Of a stretch of DNA of 64,000 nt, positions 7,456-16,048 are shown piece after piece. A program made the translations under genes and the position numbers. How positions within the stretch are numbered: position 1 is the stretch's first letter; each line of letters begins with the position of its first letter. This DNA comes from Arthrobacter nitroguajacolicus_D (GTDB lineage Bacteria > Actinomycetota > Actinomycetes > Actinomycetales > Micrococcaceae): positions 62,001 through 126,000 of the forward strand of contig NZ_JAVDSH010000002.1 in assembly GCF_031455195.1 (NCBI RefSeq). The letters are read 5' to 3'. The notes under the pieces were generated by a model. That model was given only the letters and a program-made list of their open reading frames with translations, searched no databases and was not told the DNA's origin.

Positions 7456-7844
7456 CGTTTGACGCAATCGGTATCGCCGGTTCCGCGCTGACAGTCCACC
7501 GCAAATGGTTGGATGCAGTCTCGGACAACCTCGCCAACATGAACAACGCGTCCAGGACCAGCGGGCAAGCTTTCCGTGCACGCTACGTCGAGGCTGCGGA
7601 GGGCACCAACGGCGACGGTGTGTACGTCAAGAGCACGCCGCTGGGAAATGGCGAAGGCCGGATTGTCTACCAACCGGACCACCCCTTGGCCGATGCCAAC
7701 GGCAACGTCCGGTACCCGGACATCGACATGGCGGAGCAAATGGGTACGTTGATCATCGCCCAACGCGGCTACCAGGCCAACGCCCAAATGGTTGACCGTG
7801 CGCGCGAAACATACCTCGCGGCCCTTGAGATAGGAAAGTCCTGA
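7452..7844 (+). CDS. flgC: FlgC, flagellar proximal rod protein
   Basis: 130 aa, the usual family length. Rod protein that stacks on FlgB. N-terminal IAGSALTVHRKWLDAVSDNL and ANMNNASRTSGQAF give the rod signature; the segment YPDIDMAEQMGTLIIAQRGY with QANAQMVDRARETY is the conserved FlgC C-terminus. ATGA overlap with flgB and a one-base overlap with fliE show tight translational coupling. Confidence 0.94.
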   Translation: MTFDAIGIAGSALTVHRKWLDAVSDNLANMNNASRTSGQAFRARYVEAAEGTNGDGVYVKSTPLGNGEGRIVYQPDHPLADANGNVRYPDIDMAEQMGTLIIAQRGYQANAQMVDRARETYLAALEIGKS

Positions 7845-8143
7845 TGGCCATCGGCCCCATAACAGCCATCCAAGGCGTGAGCGGAACCGGCTACGCAAGC
7901 CCGGCGGCGCCAGCCACCACCGGCGGCGACTTCGGAGCTGCGCTGACCGGCGCCGTCGACAATTTGCAGTCCCTGCAATCTGCGTCGAAGGAACTGGCCG
8001 TGTCCGCGGTGACCGGCAACCTGGACGACATCCACAAAGCAACCCTTGCATCCACCCGAGCTCAGGTGACCTTTGAACTGGTGGCCGCCGTCCGGAACAA
8101 AGGTACTGACGCGTTCAACGAGATCATGAGGATGCAGGCCTGA
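7844..8143 (+). CDS. fliE: FliE, MS ring-rod junction protein
   Basis: 99 aa. FliE links the MS ring to the rod and is needed early in type III export. The C-terminal half is diagnostic: DDIHKATLASTRAQVTFELV then AAVRNKGTDAFNEIMRMQA, matching the family ending VRNKxxxAYxEIMRMQV. The N-terminal 40 residues are Gly/Ala-rich and variable. Shares single-base junctions with flgC and fliF. Confidence 0.93.
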   Translation: MAIGPITAIQGVSGTGYASPAAPATTGGDFGAALTGAVDNLQSLQSASKELAVSAVTGNLDDIHKATLASTRAQVTFELVAAVRNKGTDAFNEIMRMQA

Positions 8144-9777
8144 TGCCACCGGCGATTTCCCAGTTTTTCCGTAAGCTCGGTAGCGGGGTCCAGGCGTTCA
8201 GCCCCGCCCAGCGCACCCTCGCCATCCTGGGCGTGGCCGTGCTGGTGCTCGGTGGCGTCGCGTTGACGGCATGGTTGGGAAAGCCCGCCTACTCACCACT
8301 GTTCTCCGGTTTGAAAGACACCGACGCCAACAGCATCGTGGAGCAGCTCCGGAAAGACAACATCCCCTACGAGCTCAGCAACGGCGGTTCCACCATCCTG
8401 GTCCCGGAGGACAAGGTGTACGACGAACGGCTGAAGGCGGCTGCGGCCGGGCTCCCGTCCGCTGCTGCCACCGGATATTCGCTGCTGGACAAACTGGGTG
8501 TCACATCCTCCGAATTCCAACAGTCCGTCACCTACAAAAGGGCGCTGGAGGGCGAACTGAGCACCACGGTGCAGGCGATGGAGGGCGTGAAGAGCGCAGC
8601 TGTCCGGCTCGCCATTCCCGAAAAGTCCGTGTTCGTGGACACCACCCCTGAGGCCACGGCGTCGGTGTTCGTTGAAACCCAGCCGGGCACCACCCTGTCC
8701 GCTGACAAGGTGCAGGCCATTGTGCACCTGACCTCGGCGGCCATCGAAAACCTCAAACCAACCAACGTTTCGGTGGTGGATTCCCAGGGCAACGTCCTCT
8801 CCACCGTGGGCGGCGGGGCCACAGGTTCCTCCTCCAAGCAGGCTACCGACTACCAGCAACGCACCTCGGATGCCGTCAAGGCAGTCCTGGACAAGGTGGT
8901 GGGCCCCGGCAACGCCACCGTCGCCGTCGCAGCCGATGTCACCGCCGAGTCCGCCCAGCAGCGCAGCGAAACGTTCAGCCCCGCCGCCAACACCCCTGCG
9001 CTCAGTGAATCCACCAAGACCGAAAAATACACCGGTACTGGTGGCGGGGCCGCGGGCGTCCTCGGCCCGGACAACATCGCCGTGCCCGGTGGCACCAACG
9101 CCAACGGATCCTACGATTCCAGCGATACCACCAAGAACAACGCCGTCAACAAAGTCACCGAAGACCGGACCATCCCGCAGGGGGCCGTGAAACGCCAGAC
9201 CATCTCCGTGGCGATCAACCAGGCCGCCGCTGGAGGGGTGAACGTGGACTCAGTGCGTGCCCTGGTCACCTCAGCCGCAGGGATCGACGCCGGACGGGGT
9301 GACGTTGTCACTGTTGAGGTGCTGCCATTCAGCACCGCGGCCGCCGACAAAGCCGCCGAAGCACTCGGTGCCGCGCAAGCCGACGCCGCAGCTGCCAAAG
9401 ACGCAGCCCTGATGAACACCCTCATCCTGGCAGGCAGCATCATGCTGGCAGCCATCGCCCTGATCGTGGTTGTGCTCATCACCCTCAAACGCCGCCAACG
9501 CCGCGAGCCTGTGGACCTGGGCGAGCGGATGGACTACGACGCCCTCCCGGAAGCCCTTCCGACGGCGGCCCTCACCGGCCCGCCGACCACCGCGATCGAG
9601 CTGACCTCCATCCAACCCCAGGCCCCGGTCCAGCCCACCCCGGCCCTGCCGCTGCCAGGCTCCGAGGCCCTCGACGGCGAGCTGAAGCGCGCCCAAATCG
9701 AAGCCATGGTGGCCGACAACCCGGCACGCACCGCCGAGTACCTGCGCGGACTCATGGATGAAAGGCAATCCGTATGA
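8143..9777 (+). CDS. fliF: FliF, flagellar MS-ring protein
   Basis: 544 aa; forms the MS ring in the cytoplasmic membrane. One N-terminal membrane helix (about residues 24-44, LAILGVAVLVLGGVALTAWL), YscJ/FliF ring-building domains (YSPLFSGLKDTDANSIVEQL; GYSLLDKLGVTSSEFQQSVT; ALEGELSTTVQAMEGVKSA), a long periplasmic loop rich in Gly/Thr/Asn, a second membrane helix (about 426-446) and a cytoplasmic tail. The tail ends in ELKRAQIEAMVADNPARTAE, the conserved FliG-binding helix. Overlaps fliE and fliG. Confidence 0.95.
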   Translation: MPPAISQFFRKLGSGVQAFSPAQRTLAILGVAVLVLGGVALTAWLGKPAYSPLFSGLKDTDANSIVEQLRKDNIPYELSNGGSTILVPEDKVYDERLKAAAAGLPSAAATGYSLLDKLGVTSSEFQQSVTYKRALEGELSTTVQAMEGVKSAAVRLAIPEKSVFVDTTPEATASVFVETQPGTTLSADKVQAIVHLTSAAIENLKPTNVSVVDSQGNVLSTVGGGATGSSSKQATDYQQRTSDAVKAVLDKVVGPGNATVAVAADVTAESAQQRSETFSPAANTPALSESTKTEKYTGTGGGAAGVLGPDNIAVPGGTNANGSYDSSDTTKNNAVNKVTEDRTIPQGAVKRQTISVAINQAAAGGVNVDSVRALVTSAAGIDAGRGDVVTVEVLPFSTAAADKAAEALGAAQADAAAAKDAALMNTLILAGSIMLAAIALIVVVLITLKRRQRREPVDLGERMDYDALPEALPTAALTGPPTTAIELTSIQPQAPVQPTPALPLPGSEALDGELKRAQIEAMVADNPARTAEYLRGLMDERQSV

Positions 9778-10802
9778 GCCAGGTGGTCCCCGAAGCCTCG
9801 GCCCTGAACGGGGTCCAAAAAGTAGCGGTGGTGCTCATGCAGATGAGCCCGGCCAGCGCAGCAGCCGTCATGGCCCAATTCTCCGAATCCGAAGCCGAAG
9901 ACATCGCGGCCGAAATCGTCCGGCTCCGCCGTGTGTCTTCCGTGGTCGCGGACCATGTGATCAACGAATTCCACGGCCTGGCCGTCAGCGGCCGCCGCAC
10001 TGCCCGCGGCGGCCAGGAATTCGCCGTCGGACTCCTCGAAGCGTCCTTCGGCGCGGACAAAGCCGCCGGGTTCATGGACCGGCTCGCGTCCACCATGGCC
10101 GGGAAGTCGTTTGAGTTCCTGGAAATGATGGACCCCGGGCAAATCCTGGCCCTGATCGATGGCGAGCTCCCACAAACCATTGCGCTGATCCTTGCCCACC
10201 TGCGGCCGGGGAAGGCCTCCGCCGTCATGGCGGGCCTCGGCGACACCCAGCGCATCGATGTTGCCCGCAGCATCGCGACCATGGGTTCAGCTTCGCCGGA
10301 AGCCGTAGGGATCGTGGCCGAGACCCTCAAAGCCAGGGCCGGCGCGGTCATGTCGCAGCGGAAGTCCAACGAGATCGTCGGAGGCATCCAACCACTGGTG
10401 GACATCATCAACCGGTCCGACATCACCACCGAACGCTCCGTCCTGGATGGCCTGGGCACGCTCGATCCCGAGCTCGCCACCGAGGTCCGGGCACGCATGC
10501 TCACCTTCGTGGACATCGTGAAGCTGGAACCGCGGGACATCCAGCGGATCCTCCGCGGTGTCAGCGCCGACATCCTGGCCGTGGCCATGAAGGGCGCCCC
10601 CGCCGTAGTGCTGGATACCGTCCGAGCCAACATGTCCGGCCGCAACCTTGAAATCCTCGAGTCCGAGATGGCTGCCTCCGGTCCCGTTCGCGCCTCGCAG
10701 GTGGAAGAAGCCCGGGCGGAGATCGTCCGGTCCATCCGCGAACTCGAAGCCGAAGGCGCGATCGTGGTCCGGCGCGGGGACGAGGACGACTTTGTCTACT
10801 GA
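9774..10802 (+). CDS. fliG: FliG, flagellar motor switch protein
   Basis: 342 aa. FliG is the rotor protein that receives torque from MotA. N-domain begins LNGVQKVAVVLMQMSPASAA; the middle domain has DGELPQTIALILAHLRPGKA (cf. EHPQTIA in other FliG proteins); the C-domain carries the torque helix region with VRARMLTFVDIVKLEPRDIQ and RILRGVSADILAVAMKGAP, then RANMSGRNLEILESEMAASG. ATGA overlap with fliF. Confidence 0.95.
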   Translation: MSQVVPEASALNGVQKVAVVLMQMSPASAAAVMAQFSESEAEDIAAEIVRLRRVSSVVADHVINEFHGLAVSGRRTARGGQEFAVGLLEASFGADKAAGFMDRLASTMAGKSFEFLEMMDPGQILALIDGELPQTIALILAHLRPGKASAVMAGLGDTQRIDVARSIATMGSASPEAVGIVAETLKARAGAVMSQRKSNEIVGGIQPLVDIINRSDITTERSVLDGLGTLDPELATEVRARMLTFVDIVKLEPRDIQRILRGVSADILAVAMKGAPAVVLDTVRANMSGRNLEILESEMAASGPVRASQVEEARAEIVRSIRELEAEGAIVVRRGDEDDFVY

Positions 10803-11409
10803 GCCCTTCACTCGCATCACATTCCCCTCCGTAAGCCCCACCGACCGTTCCAACGACATCGACCGGGGCTTTGTCCAAGGCCACGCGGCAGGCTACGCCG
10901 CCGGCATACAGGCAGCCGCCGCCGAACACCTCCAGCTCCAGCAGCGCTTGCGGGCTGAACACGAGGAAACGCTCGACGCCGGCCGCGTATCCCTGGCCCG
11001 TTCGGTGGAGGTCCTGCAGGCTGCAGCACAGGCGGCACAGCAGCGCCAGGAAGTCACCCTGGGCCAGATGCAGGACGTGCTGGCGGCCAGTGCGCTGGAA
11101 CTGGCCGAAGCAATCCTCGGACACGAGCTCGCCCATGGCGCGGACACGGCCCGGGCGGCACTGAACCGGGCCCTGGGAGCCGGCGGCAGCACCGGCGTCG
11201 AACCCGTCACTGCAGTGCGCCTCCACCCCCGCGACATCGCAGCACTTCAGGCCTCAGGTGTCGCGGACATTGCCGGTGTGGAGCTGAAAGCCGATGCCAC
11301 GCTCAGCCCCGGCGACGCCATCGGGGAGTATCCAAACGGATGGATTGACGCCCAAATCAGCACCGCGCTGGAGCGGGCAAGGCGGGCGCTGCTCGAGGTC
11401 CACCAGTGA
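10792..11409 (+). CDS. fliH: FliH, regulator of the export ATPase
   Basis: 205 aa if started at TTG 10792, 10 bases before the fliG stop, with GAGGAC in front. FliH dimers bind and restrain the FliI ATPase at the export gate. N-terminal GFVQGHAAGYAAGIQAAAAE is the family GYxxGyxxG pattern, followed by a long heptad-rich coiled coil (about 50-120) and a C-terminal V-ATPase subunit E-like domain with VTAVRLHPRDIAALQASG and KADATLSPGDAIGEYPNGWI (the usual LxPGGCxIEtxxGxID block). No ATG is available; the start is uncertain. Confidence 0.88.
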   Translation: MSTEPFTRITFPSVSPTDRSNDIDRGFVQGHAAGYAAGIQAAAAEHLQLQQRLRAEHEETLDAGRVSLARSVEVLQAAAQAAQQRQEVTLGQMQDVLAASALELAEAILGHELAHGADTARAALNRALGAGGSTGVEPVTAVRLHPRDIAALQASGVADIAGVELKADATLSPGDAIGEYPNGWIDAQISTALERARRALLEVHQ

Positions 11410-12743
11410 CGGCCTACCGCACCCACGCCGACCGCTTCCGTGCAGCTCTGGCCGCCTCCGCCCCGCAACGCGTCGGCACCGTGACATCCGTGCTGGGACT
11501 GGGGCTGGAGATCGCCGGTCTGCACTGCGCGGTGGGCGAGCTTGTGACGGTCGGCTCCGGAGCGGAAGCGCTCGACGCCGAAGTGGTCGCCTCAGTGGGT
11601 GGCACGGTGCGGTGCATGCCCCTGGGCCGGTTGACCGGCGTCGCGGCCGGAACACCCGCACGGGCCGCGGGGTCTCCCATGCTTGTACCCACCGGTGCCG
11701 GGCTGTTCGGCCGGGTGCTCGACGCACTGGGCCGACCCATAGACGGCAAGGGCCCGCTTCCCCCCTCCCGCTTGGTGCCGTTGGATCAGGAAGCACCGAA
11801 CGCCATGAGCCGGGCACGCATCGACACGCCCCTGCAGACCGGAGTCCGCGTCCTCGACACGATGACCACCCTGGGCCGCGGCCAACGCATGGGGCTCTTC
11901 GCCGGTTCCGGCGTGGGCAAGTCCTCGCTGTTGTCCATGGTGGCCCGTGGCACCGACGCCGAAGTTTCCGTGATCGCCCTGGTGGGGGAACGCGGCCGTG
12001 AAGTCCGCGAATTCCTCGAAGACGACCTCGGTCCCGAAGGATTGGCCCGCTCCGTAGTGGTGGTTGCCACCTCCGACGAACCCGCCCTCATGCGGCTCCG
12101 GGCTGCCGTCACCGCCACCCGCATCGCCGAGTCCTTCCGCGAAGCCGGCAAGGATGTGGTGCTCATGATGGACTCCCTCACCCGTGTGGCCATGGCCCAA
12201 CGCGAGATTGGCCTCTCCGCAGGTGAGCCGCCAGCGACACGCGGCTACCCGCCGTCGACCTTTTCCGTCCTGGCCCGGCTCCTGGAACGCGCCGGCACCG
12301 CAGAAGCGGGCTCCGTCACCGGCATCTACACCGTTCTGGTGGACGGCGATGACCACAACGAACCTATCGCTGACGCCGCCCGCTCCATCCTGGACGGACA
12401 CGTGGTCCTGGACAGGAAACTTGCCGTCACCGGACACTTTCCCTCCGTCGACGTCCTCGGTTCCGTGTCCCGCGTGGCCTCCAAAGTCAACCCCGCCGCA
12501 CACACCGCGCTCGCCGTCACCCTCCGGCGCGTCCTGGCGGCGAGACGCGGCGCGCAGGACCTGATCGACGTCGGCGCGTACCGGCACGGCAGCAACCCGC
12601 TGGTGGACGCAGCCCTTGACCACGAGGCCGCGATCAACCAGTTCCTGCGTCAGCCGATGGGCGAATCGACGCCCAACAGCCGGTCGTGGGACGCGTTGGC
12701 CCAGCTCACAGCAAACCTTGGACACCTTGAAGGAGCGGCGTGA
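11406..12743 (+). CDS. fliI: FliI, flagellum-specific export ATPase
   Basis: 445 aa, usual length. Energises substrate unfolding and entry into the export gate; homologous to F1 beta. Walker A AGSGVGKS at residues 166-173, ALVGERGREVREFLEDDLG after it, Walker B VVLMMDSLTR at 251-260, and AQREIGLSAGEPPATRGYPP, the type III ATPase signature. Glutamate of the GERGREV segment is the expected catalytic base. GTG start overlaps the fliH stop (GTGA). Confidence 0.96.
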   Translation: MTAYRTHADRFRAALAASAPQRVGTVTSVLGLGLEIAGLHCAVGELVTVGSGAEALDAEVVASVGGTVRCMPLGRLTGVAAGTPARAAGSPMLVPTGAGLFGRVLDALGRPIDGKGPLPPSRLVPLDQEAPNAMSRARIDTPLQTGVRVLDTMTTLGRGQRMGLFAGSGVGKSSLLSMVARGTDAEVSVIALVGERGREVREFLEDDLGPEGLARSVVVVATSDEPALMRLRAAVTATRIAESFREAGKDVVLMMDSLTRVAMAQREIGLSAGEPPATRGYPPSTFSVLARLLERAGTAEAGSVTGIYTVLVDGDDHNEPIADAARSILDGHVVLDRKLAVTGHFPSVDVLGSVSRVASKVNPAAHTALAVTLRRVLAARRGAQDLIDVGAYRHGSNPLVDAALDHEAAINQFLRQPMGESTPNSRSWDALAQLTANLGHLEGAA

Positions 12744-13165
12744 ACCGACAATTTTCCCTTGCCGGGCTGTTGAGGCTGCGGCAGGCTGAACAAACGTCCG
12801 CGGAAAGCGGGCTGGCCGCAGCCAACTCACGATCAGCGTCACTGCGCGTCCGGCGCGCTGAAGCCCGCGAGGTCCTTGCCGAGTCTGACGGACACGCCGG
12901 CGATTCGGCGTCGTTGCTGGCCATCGCAGCGGCCCGGGCGTCCTCGCAGAGCATGCTCGCCGAACTCGATGCCCTGGTAGCCAGCGCCGAGGCGGACGCC
13001 GACGCCGCCCGCGCCGAATACACCGAAGCCAAGCGCAGGGCGGTGGGGCTGGAGAAGCTCGAAGTCCGTCACGACGCGGCCTTCGTTGCCTCACTGCTCA
13101 ACGCGGAACAAGGCGTACTGGACGAGATCGCATCCACCTCATGGCACAGGAAGGCCACCCCGTGA
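12740..13165 (+). CDS. fliJ: FliJ-like export chaperone
   Basis: 141 aa, continuous alpha-helical coiled coil rich in Ala/Glu/Arg (NRQFSLAGLLRLRQAEQTSA ... DADAARAEYTEAKRRAVGLE). FliJ is the stalk-like subunit that inserts into the FliI hexamer and contacts FlhA. Sequence conservation in this family is low, so the call depends on the N-terminal FxLAxLLRLRxxEE pattern, size and position directly after fliI, with a GTGA overlap on both sides. Confidence 0.82.
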   Translation: MNRQFSLAGLLRLRQAEQTSAESGLAAANSRSASLRVRRAEAREVLAESDGHAGDSASLLAIAAARASSQSMLAELDALVASAEADADAARAEYTEAKRRAVGLEKLEVRHDAAFVASLLNAEQGVLDEIASTSWHRKATP

Positions 13166-13827
13166 GCATGACCGACGCCATCGGCCGGATCCAGAACATC
13201 GAAGCGTCCCTGCAGCAGCTGACTTCACCCGCCGCCCGTTCTACCGCGCCCTCCTCAGCCTCCTCCGCCTCCTCTACGTCCGACGCCGCGTCCTTCGCTT
13301 CCGCGCTGAGCAGCGCAATGGGCACGTCCTCCTCCCTTGCGTCGGGCCTGGGTTCCCTGTTGCCGGCTGTTGGCAGCGCAACTGCTGCGAGTGCGGGTGT
13401 TGGAAGCACGACGGCGGCCACCGGGGCGGCGGCAGCCGGCTCCAGCGGCGGCACGGCGTCCGGTGACGCCGTGGTTGCAGCAGCCAAGAAGTACATCGGT
13501 GTGCCCTACGTCTGGGGAGGAACCAACCCGGCAGTCGGCATGGACTGTTCGGGCTTCGTGCAACGGGTTTTCAAGGACCTGGGTGTGGAACTGCCCCGCG
13601 TGGTCAGTGACCAGATGCAGAAAGGAACCCCTGTGGCCTCGTTGGCCGAAGCGAAGCCCGGGGACCTCCTTGTCAGCTACGGCGGCGAGCACATTTCCAT
13701 CTACCTGGGCAACGGGAAAGCCATCGACGCACCCGTGCCCGGACAGACCATCCAGGTCCGGGACGCCTGGGAAAAGTACTCCAACCTGACCTCGATCCGC
13801 CGGATTGTCCCGGCCGGGGTGTCCTGA
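13162..13827 (+). CDS. NlpC/P60 peptidoglycan hydrolase of the flagellar operon
   Basis: 221 aa from GTG 13162 (AGGAAGG at 13147-13153, GTGA overlap with fliJ); an upstream ATG at 13141 would lie inside fliJ. The C-terminal 115 residues are an NlpC/P60 cysteine endopeptidase: YIGVPYVWGGTNPAVGMDCS with Cys129, and GGEHISIYLG with His177. The first 100 residues are an Ala/Ser/Thr-rich linker after a short amphipathic helix (MTDAIGRIQNIEASLQQL). There is no Sec signal peptide or membrane helix, so it may leave through the flagellar export apparatus and open the cell wall for the rod, the job that FlgJ or a lytic transglycosylase does elsewhere. The role is inferred from position. Confidence 0.85.
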   Translation: MSMTDAIGRIQNIEASLQQLTSPAARSTAPSSASSASSTSDAASFASALSSAMGTSSSLASGLGSLLPAVGSATAASAGVGSTTAATGAAAAGSSGGTASGDAVVAAAKKYIGVPYVWGGTNPAVGMDCSGFVQRVFKDLGVELPRVVSDQMQKGTPVASLAEAKPGDLLVSYGGEHISIYLGNGKAIDAPVPGQTIQVRDAWEKYSNLTSIRRIVPAGVS

Positions 13828-16034
13828 TGTCGTCGGTGGTTGGGGGTCCGGCTGGTGGGCCCGCTGGGCGTGGAGCGTTGGCTGGGGCAGGTGCCGGGGC
13901 TTCCCGTGCCGAAAACGCTGGGGGAGTGCACGGGGCCGGAAGCGCTGGCGCCCGACGTGCCGGGCTTGCGGGCTCCGCCGGCGGGACGTCGAGCGCTGGA
14001 GCGTTCCACGCAGTGATGGCTTCCGAGCCGGTGCCAGGTTCCTTTCCCAACGATGCACAGCCTGCTCTGGATACGCAGCCGTTCACGTCGCATCTTTGCC
14101 ACGAAATGAACGGGCTCGCGTCCAGCCCGGACGTGGATCCCGTTGCCCACTTCGACGCTCCGCTGCCCATGAGGCGGTCCCAGCCATCGAATCCGCAACG
14201 AATCATCGAATCGGATGAGCCTACGGCCGGTCTGGCTGCTCTTGCCGCTCCGGCACCTGCCCAACTCGATGCCTCGCTGCGGGGTGTGCCGGGTGCGCAG
14301 CCTGTTTCGCAGCAAACCCCCGAATCGGGCGTGCTTGCGTCTGCGGGACCCGCTGGTGTTTATGTGGCTGCCGGGGTGTCGGGACTGGCCGGGGTGTCGG
14401 GACTGGCCGGGGTGTCGGGACTGGCCCGGGTTGAGGGTGCTGTTGGCGTGTCCGGGACTCCTTCGGCCACCCATTTAGACGCTTCGCTGCCGGATAGACG
14501 ATTCCTACCGTCTAATGGGCAGAAAGCCGTCGAAATGGCCACGTCCGAGGCCGTGGTTGCTGGCTTGGGGGTTGCCGTTGATGCCCTTCCGGCGCCTTCT
14601 GGTGCTCTTCAATCCGATGCCTCGCTGCCGGGTGTGCCGGGCGCACGGCCTGTTTCGCAGCAAGCCCCCGAGCCGGGCGTGCTTGCGTCTGCCAGGCCCG
14701 CTGGTGTTTATGTGGCTGCCGGGGTGTCGGGACTGGCCGGGGTGTCGGGACTGGCCGGGGTGTCGGGACTGGCCCGGGTGTCGGGACTGGCCGGGGTTGA
14801 GGGTGATGTCGGCGTGTCCGGGACTCCTTCGGCCACCCATTTAGACGCTTCGCTGCCGGTTAGACGATTCCTACCGTCTAATGGGCAGCAAGCCGTCGAA
14901 ATGGCCACGTCCCAGGCCGTGGTTGCTGGCCTCGGGGTTGCGGTTGATGCCCTTCCTGCGCCTTCTGGTGCTCTTCAATCCGATGCCTCGCTGCCGGGTG
15001 TGCCGGGCGCACGGCCTGTTTCGCAGCAAACCCCCGAATCGGGCGTGCCCGGGACGAGCGGCTTGGCTGGGGATGTGCCGGGTGCTGTCAGCGCCGGGGC
15101 CGCCGGGCTCGCTGGGAGCGCAGGGAGCGCCGGGCTCGCTGGCAACGCTGGCAACGCTGGGCTCGCCGGGGCCGCAGGGCTCGCTGGGAGCGCAGGGTTC
15201 GCCGGGACGGCTGGGCTTGTCGCTGCCTCCGGCCCTCAGCCGACTCAGCCCGCTCCTTCATCCAGTGCCGGGGTAGGGCTGGGCACTGCTTCGGCGCTGT
15301 CGTCGGCCCCCCAATTCGACGGATCGCTGCACGACAGACGCTTCCTGCCGTCTAACCAGCAGGGAAGCATCGAATCGGGCCCCGTGCAGGCACTCCAAGT
15401 CACGCAGGCCGCACAAGTTACCCCGACCCAGGCTGCACCCCCACAGCTCAACACGGTCCCGTCGGCACCCGTGCCCCTGGCCAGCCAGCCCCAGCCGGCT
15501 CTCGCACCCCAGCTCGCCGCGCCACTGTTTTCGCTGGCGTCGGCGGCACCCGGGGAACACGTGATGACGCTGCGCGTTGCCCCGGACGACCTGGGACCCC
15601 TCACGGTCAGGGCCCACATCGACGCGGCGGGCGTGCGGATCGAACTGTTCGCACCGGGGGACGCGGGCAGGGACGCGGTTCGGCATGTCCTTCCGGAGCT
15701 CCGACGAAGCCTCGAAGACTCCGGGGCGAGCCTGAGCCTGTCCTCGCAAAACAGCCCACCTGACGCCGGAAAGGACCCCGGCCAGGGTGACGGAAGAGAT
15801 CCCGGCCAAGGAACAGGGCAGGGCGCAGGACCCGGGAACGGAACACGAGACCCGGACACCCGGCCCCGAGGCTCCGGCGAGCCCGGCTCCGGGGAACCCG
15901 GCTCCAGCGGCGCGCACTCCGGCACGCCGCAACCTGGCGAGGGCGGGCCCGAAGGTGCCGATGCCCAACCGCAGCTGCCACCCGGCGTCGTACGCGGCCT
16001 GAGTACCCCGAACCGCCTGGACATCCTGGTCTGA
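13827..16034 (+). CDS. fliK: FliK, hook-length control protein with internal repeats
   Basis: 735 aa, long for FliK. The protein measures hook length and switches export from hook to filament substrates. The C-terminal Flg_hook domain is clear at about residues 575-640: MTLRVAPDDLGPLTVRAHID then IELFAPGDAGRDAVRHVLPE and a Gly/Ser-rich, Asp/Glu-rich tail. The first 560 residues form the ruler: two units of 116 and 122 residues and part of a third, each containing GVSGLA hexapeptide arrays, a VPGAxPVSQQxPE segment and a SLPxRRFLPSN motif, followed by a Gly-Leu-Ala-Gly-rich stretch at 420-465. ATG 13827 overlaps the previous stop by one base. The antisense strand shows an open frame (PDTPAS repeats) that I treat as a shadow. 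Confidence 0.88.
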   Translation: MSSVVGGPAGGPAGRGALAGAGAGASRAENAGGVHGAGSAGARRAGLAGSAGGTSSAGAFHAVMASEPVPGSFPNDAQPALDTQPFTSHLCHEMNGLASSPDVDPVAHFDAPLPMRRSQPSNPQRIIESDEPTAGLAALAAPAPAQLDASLRGVPGAQPVSQQTPESGVLASAGPAGVYVAAGVSGLAGVSGLAGVSGLARVEGAVGVSGTPSATHLDASLPDRRFLPSNGQKAVEMATSEAVVAGLGVAVDALPAPSGALQSDASLPGVPGARPVSQQAPEPGVLASARPAGVYVAAGVSGLAGVSGLAGVSGLARVSGLAGVEGDVGVSGTPSATHLDASLPVRRFLPSNGQQAVEMATSQAVVAGLGVAVDALPAPSGALQSDASLPGVPGARPVSQQTPESGVPGTSGLAGDVPGAVSAGAAGLAGSAGSAGLAGNAGNAGLAGAAGLAGSAGFAGTAGLVAASGPQPTQPAPSSSAGVGLGTASALSSAPQFDGSLHDRRFLPSNQQGSIESGPVQALQVTQAAQVTPTQAAPPQLNTVPSAPVPLASQPQPALAPQLAAPLFSLASAAPGEHVMTLRVAPDDLGPLTVRAHIDAAGVRIELFAPGDAGRDAVRHVLPELRRSLEDSGASLSLSSQNSPPDAGKDPGQGDGRDPGQGTGQGAGPGNGTRDPDTRPRGSGEPGSGEPGSSGAHSGTPQPGEGGPEGADAQPQLPPGVVRGLSTPNRLDILV
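14373..14426 (+). repeat. 18-bp tandem repeat in fliK, three copies
   Basis: Three identical copies of GGGGTGTCGGGACTGGCC (14373, 14391, 14409) encode GVSGLA; a degenerate fourth continues as CGGGTTGAGG. Confidence 0.95.
14721..14792 (+). repeat. 18-bp tandem repeat in fliK, four copies
   Basis: Same unit as at 14373, at 14721, 14739, 14757 and 14775; the fourth copy begins with C instead of G, turning Gly codon context into Arg-Val-Ser (RVSGLA). Confidence 0.95.
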
Positions 16035-16048
16035 CGAAGGAGACGAGC

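Larger units (their letters stand above)
14268..15050 (+). repeat. Macro-repeats in fliK (348 bp, 366 bp, partial third)
   Basis: Near-identical units begin at 14268, 14616 and 14982 with the same opening GATGCCTCGCTGC. The first interval is 348 bp, the second 366 bp; the difference equals exactly one 18-bp hexapeptide unit. The third copy stops matching near 15050. Confidence 0.9.

Noticed and set aside
14360..14908. Collagen-like PDTPAS repeats on the minus strand
   Set aside because: Reverse reading of the GVSGLA repeats in fliK; no independent coding signal.
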